From Bacillota bacterium (lineage in GTDB: Bacteria; Bacillota; Clostridia; Christensenellales; Aristaeellaceae): 64,000 nt of DNA. The position numbers were made by a program, and so were the translations under genes. Below, piece after piece: positions 61,741 through 64,000 of this stretch; the first letter of the stretch is position 1; each line of letters starts with the position of its first letter. Location of the stretch: contig JAEYRW010000118.1 of NCBI GenBank assembly GCA_023435435.1, positions 44,768 to 108,767 of the forward strand. Direction: 5' to 3'. The notes beneath the pieces are model-generated. The model did no database searches. It saw only the letters and a list, made by a program, of their open reading frames with translations, and had not been told where the DNA came from.

Positions 61741-61808
61741 TGGCTTTGCCGCTCTCCGCTTGACGCAGCGCCGCTGCGTCTGCGCTCCGGCTCCGCGCCG
61801 AACGAAAA
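61741..61808 (+). repeat. dispersed intergenic repeat, copy A5
   Basis: GCTTTGCCGCTCTCCG (61743-61758) and GCGCCGAACGAA (61795-61806) are identical to copy A1. Between them is the stem GACGCAGCGCCGCTGCGTC instead of the GGCGGA hairpin. Confidence 0.75.
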
Positions 61809-61833
61809 AATCTCTGCGCCCTATCGTCGGTTC

Positions 61834-63000
61834 TTAGAGCACCTGAAGGTACATGCACTTGAGGTACTTTGTCTCGCTGGCGGCGGGCAAAATCGGGTGG
61901 TCGTACCCCTGGGTGCGGTACTCGATCATGCGCACGCGCTTTTTGGAGTCGCGCACGGCCTCGTTGATCATCTGCTGAAACATGTCCTGGGAGACGTGCT
62001 GCGAGCAGGAGCAGGTGACCAGATACCCGCCGGGCCGGACGAGCTTCAGGGCGCGGAGGTTGATTTCCTTATAGCCCCGAAGCGCCGCGGGCACGGCCGC
62101 CTTGGCCTTTGTAAACGCAGGCGGGTCGAGGATCACCAGATCGAACTTCTCCCCCGCGTCGGTCAACTCGCGCAGGTGGTCAAAGCAGTTGTGCGCCTCG
62201 AAGGAAACGTTCGCAAGCCCGTTGCGCGCGGCGTTTTCCCGTGCGACCTGGAGCGCGTCCTCGGAAATGTCCACCCCCAGCACGCTTTGCGCGCCGTATT
62301 GGGCCGCGTGGAGGGAGAACGAACCGTTGTGGCAGAAGCAGTCGAGCACCCGCGCGTCCCCGCAGAAGGGCGCGATGCCCGCGCGGTTCTGCTTCTGATC
62401 GAGAAAGAAGCCCGTCTTCTGGCCGTTTTTCACGTCCACGGAAAACAGGATGCCGTTTTCGCGCATGCCGATTTTGTCCGGCACCTCGCCCCACAGAAGC
62501 CCCGCGCGCTGCTCCATGCCCTCCAACCGCCGGACGGGAACGTCGCTGCGCTCGTAGATCCCCTTGGGTTGAACCACCTCGACGAGGATTTCCACCAGCA
62601 TGTCCCGGATGCGCTCGATGCCCAGAGACAGCACCTGCATGACCAGACAGTCCCCGAACTTATCCACAATGAGGCCGGGCAGAAAGTCCGACTCCGAATA
62701 GATGAGCCGGCAGGACATGGGGTCGCAGAGCGCCCTGCGGTAGTTCCAGGCGTCCTCCACCCGGCCCTTGAAAAACGCGCGGTCGCACTTTTCGTCGCGG
62801 GTGGTGAGCATGCGGATGGAGATTTGGGAGGTCGGGTTGTAAAACGCGCGGCCGATGAGCGTATTTTTGTAGCTTTTCACGTCCACGATGTCGCCGTTCT
62901 GAAATTCCCCCTCGACGGTTTCGATCTCGGACGCGTAGATCCAGGGGTGCCCGCCGCGCACGCGCGTCTCGCGGGTCTTACGAAGCGTAACGGATGCCAT
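61834..63000 (-). CDS. class I SAM-dependent rRNA methyltransferase (RlmI/YwbD type)
   Basis: A 388-residue protein: an N-terminal PUA domain (TRVRGGHPWIYASEIE) followed by a Rossmann methyltransferase (VLDCFCHNGSFSLHAAQYGA, VLGVDISEDA, FDLVILDPPAF) with TCSCSQHVS providing the catalytic Cys of m5C enzymes. RlmI methylates C1962 of 23S rRNA; the same target is inferred. The start ATG is at 63000, with no gene upstream on this strand. Confidence 0.9.
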   Translation of the reverse strand: MASVTLRKTRETRVRGGHPWIYASEIETVEGEFQNGDIVDVKSYKNTLIGRAFYNPTSQISIRMLTTRDEKCDRAFFKGRVEDAWNYRRALCDPMSCRLIYSESDFLPGLIVDKFGDCLVMQVLSLGIERIRDMLVEILVEVVQPKGIYERSDVPVRRLEGMEQRAGLLWGEVPDKIGMRENGILFSVDVKNGQKTGFFLDQKQNRAGIAPFCGDARVLDCFCHNGSFSLHAAQYGAQSVLGVDISEDALQVARENAARNGLANVSFEAHNCFDHLRELTDAGEKFDLVILDPPAFTKAKAAVPAALRGYKEINLRALKLVRPGGYLVTCSCSQHVSQDMFQQMINEAVRDSKKRVRMIEYRTQGYDHPILPAASETKYLKCMYLQVL

Positions 63001-63052
63001 GTGTGCCCTCCGGTTTTGTTGATGGCTCCCATCATACCACGTTTTTCTCCGC

Positions 63053-63081
63053 TTGTCGATTGGACGGGCGGATGATATAAT
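63053..63081 (+). promoter_or_regulatory. SigA-type promoter for the pseudouridine synthase
   Basis: TTGTCG (63053-63058), 17-bp spacer, TATAAT (63076-63081). It rules out the longer in-frame start at 63053. Confidence 0.75.
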
Positions 63082-63097
63082 TCATCGGGGTGATTTT

Positions 63098-63832
63098 TTG
63101 GAAGACAGGCGCTTGAACAAATACATCGCCGACAGCGGCCATTGCTCCCGGCGCGAGGCGGACCGGCTCATCGAGGAAAAACGCGTGACCATCGACGGCC
63201 GGATCGCGGGCCTCGGGGAGCGCGTCGCCCCCGGCATGAAGGTCGCGGTGGACGGACAACCCCTGGACGGCGCGGGCGAAAAGGTGTACCTCGCTCTCAA
63301 CAAGCCCCGGGGCATCGTGTGCACCGCCGACCCCCGGGAGCCCATGAACATTGTGGGCTATCTCAGGTATCCCGTCCGCGTCTACCCCGTAGGGCGGCTC
63401 GACAAGGACAGCGAAGGGCTGATTCTGCTGACCTCGGACGGCGACATCGTAAACCGCCTCCTGCGCGCGGCGGGCGGCCACGAAAAGGAGTACGAGGTGG
63501 CGGTCGACCGGCCCATGACGCGTGAGTTCATGGAAAAAATGCGCGCGGGCGTGGAGATTCTGGGCCGCACAACCCTCCCCTGCCGCATCCGGCGCACGGG
63601 GCCGAACGCCTTCAACATCATCCTGGTACAGGGCCTGAACCGCCAGATCAGAAGGATGTGCGAGGCGCTGGGCTACCGGGTGACCTATCTGCGCAGAATC
63701 AGGATCATGAACATCCGCCTCGGCGCGATGACGCCCGGCCAGTGGCGGGCGGTAACGAACGCCGAACTGGAAGAATTGCTGAACGGCCTTTCCCAGGGCA
63801 CGAAGGACGACGCGCTGGACGAAGACGAATAA
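63098..63832 (+). CDS. rluF: RluF-type 23S rRNA pseudouridine synthase
   Basis: A pseudouridine synthase of about 244 residues of the RsuA/RluB/RluE/RluF group. An N-terminal S4 RNA-binding domain (RLNKYIADSGHCSRREADRL) precedes the catalytic domain with GRLDKDSEGLILLTSDGD (catalytic Asp), NKPRGIVCT, HEKEYEVAVD and LVQGLNRQIRRMCEALGY. The last blocks fit RluF, which modifies U2604. TTG 63098 follows GGGGTGAT and lies downstream of the promoter -10. It is divergent from the rRNA methyltransferase, so two rRNA-modification genes are side by side. Confidence 0.9.
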   Translation: MEDRRLNKYIADSGHCSRREADRLIEEKRVTIDGRIAGLGERVAPGMKVAVDGQPLDGAGEKVYLALNKPRGIVCTADPREPMNIVGYLRYPVRVYPVGRLDKDSEGLILLTSDGDIVNRLLRAAGGHEKEYEVAVDRPMTREFMEKMRAGVEILGRTTLPCRIRRTGPNAFNIILVQGLNRQIRRMCEALGYRVTYLRRIRIMNIRLGAMTPGQWRAVTNAELEELLNGLSQGTKDDALDEDE

Positions 63833-63845
63833 CCGCGGAGGCCTT

Positions 63846-63868
63846 GGAGGGGTACGCCCCTCCATTTT
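63846..63868 (+). terminator. terminator after rluF
   Basis: GGAGGGG-TACG-CCCCTCC hairpin followed by ATTTTC. The remaining bases to 64000 are G+C-rich inverted repeats with no gene seen. Confidence 0.55.
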
Positions 63869-64000
63869 CAATCCATGCGACGCGAAGCGCCGTCTCCCGG
63901 GTTTCTAAGCCTGAAGACGGCCCCTAAAAAAAAGCTCGGCCGTCCGGGGCGGGCCCCCCGGCCGGGCGACGGCGGGCGCAGAAGCATGGATTTCCAAAGG

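Overview
This window is G+C-rich chromosomal DNA from an endospore-forming Clostridia-type Firmicute; no species is claimed. The evidence is a complete spoIIAA-spoIIAB-sigF operon with a SigH-like promoter, two SpoIID-family proteins, GerMN and Ger(x)C-type domains, a T-box leader, a CtsR operator, a Gram-positive LexA box, the RicA/YlbF-type gene between miaB and mutS, and many SigA promoters with 17-bp spacers. TTG starts and ribosome binding sites extended to GGTGAT recur. Nothing looks like a prophage, conjugative element or CRISPR array; the single tyrosine recombinase stands alone.

Layout. 1-2.7 kb: the 3' end of clpC, a GT4 glycosyltransferase, then a 0.6 kb gene-free stretch of hairpin repeats. 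2.7-8.4 kb: a class A penicillin-binding protein, divergent from a short FtsH-like protease, then the SigF sporulation operon. 8.4-21 kb: a long rightward block with a radical SAM pair, RNase G, miaB, a YlbF-family gene, mutS, mutL, miaA and a methionine gamma-lyase-like gene. 21-23 kb: a tyrosine recombinase and a small Cys-rich protein, divergent from lexA across an SOS box. 23.5-29 kb: HAD phosphatase, MATE exporter, AlaX editing protein, Hsp20, RNase HI and a metal-binding-like lipoprotein. 29-34.4 kb: SpoIID, a CAP-domain protein, a lipid kinase, a Ger(x)C C-domain protein, ThuA and pgsA. 34.4-37.7 kb: a T-box unit for valS that also carries a 73-residue membrane protein. 38-43.9 kb: a response regulator, histidine kinase and GerMN protein, divergent from a D-Ala-D-Ala carboxypeptidase, then secG. 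44-51 kb: a GNAT-DUF402 fusion, an alpha-fucosidase, an ECF S component, a branching enzyme and a Gfo/Idh oxidoreductase. 51-64 kb: a CbiC-like protein, CtsR-controlled clpB, MATE, TrmN6, a peptidoglycan-binding protein, SpoIID-SH3, ferredoxin, a YkgJ-like protein, an RlmI-type methyltransferase and RluF.

Connections. Envelope genes recur: PBP1A, DacA beside the two-component unit, two SpoIIDs, a peptidoglycan-binding protein and a CAP protein. Protein quality control is visibly linked by regulation: clpC, whose operon normally encodes CtsR, lies at the left edge, and clpB at 54 kb has a textbook CtsR box just downstream of its -10. The most unusual items are the valS T-box unit with a duplicated 54-bp leader, the regulator-kinase-GerMN unit laid out like actinobacterial mtrA-mtrB-lpqB, the GNAT-DUF402 fusion, enzyme-fold proteins lacking expected catalytic residues (CbiC-like, NlpC/P60-like), and a dispersed intergenic repeat family whose hairpin stems differ in sequence but stay paired.
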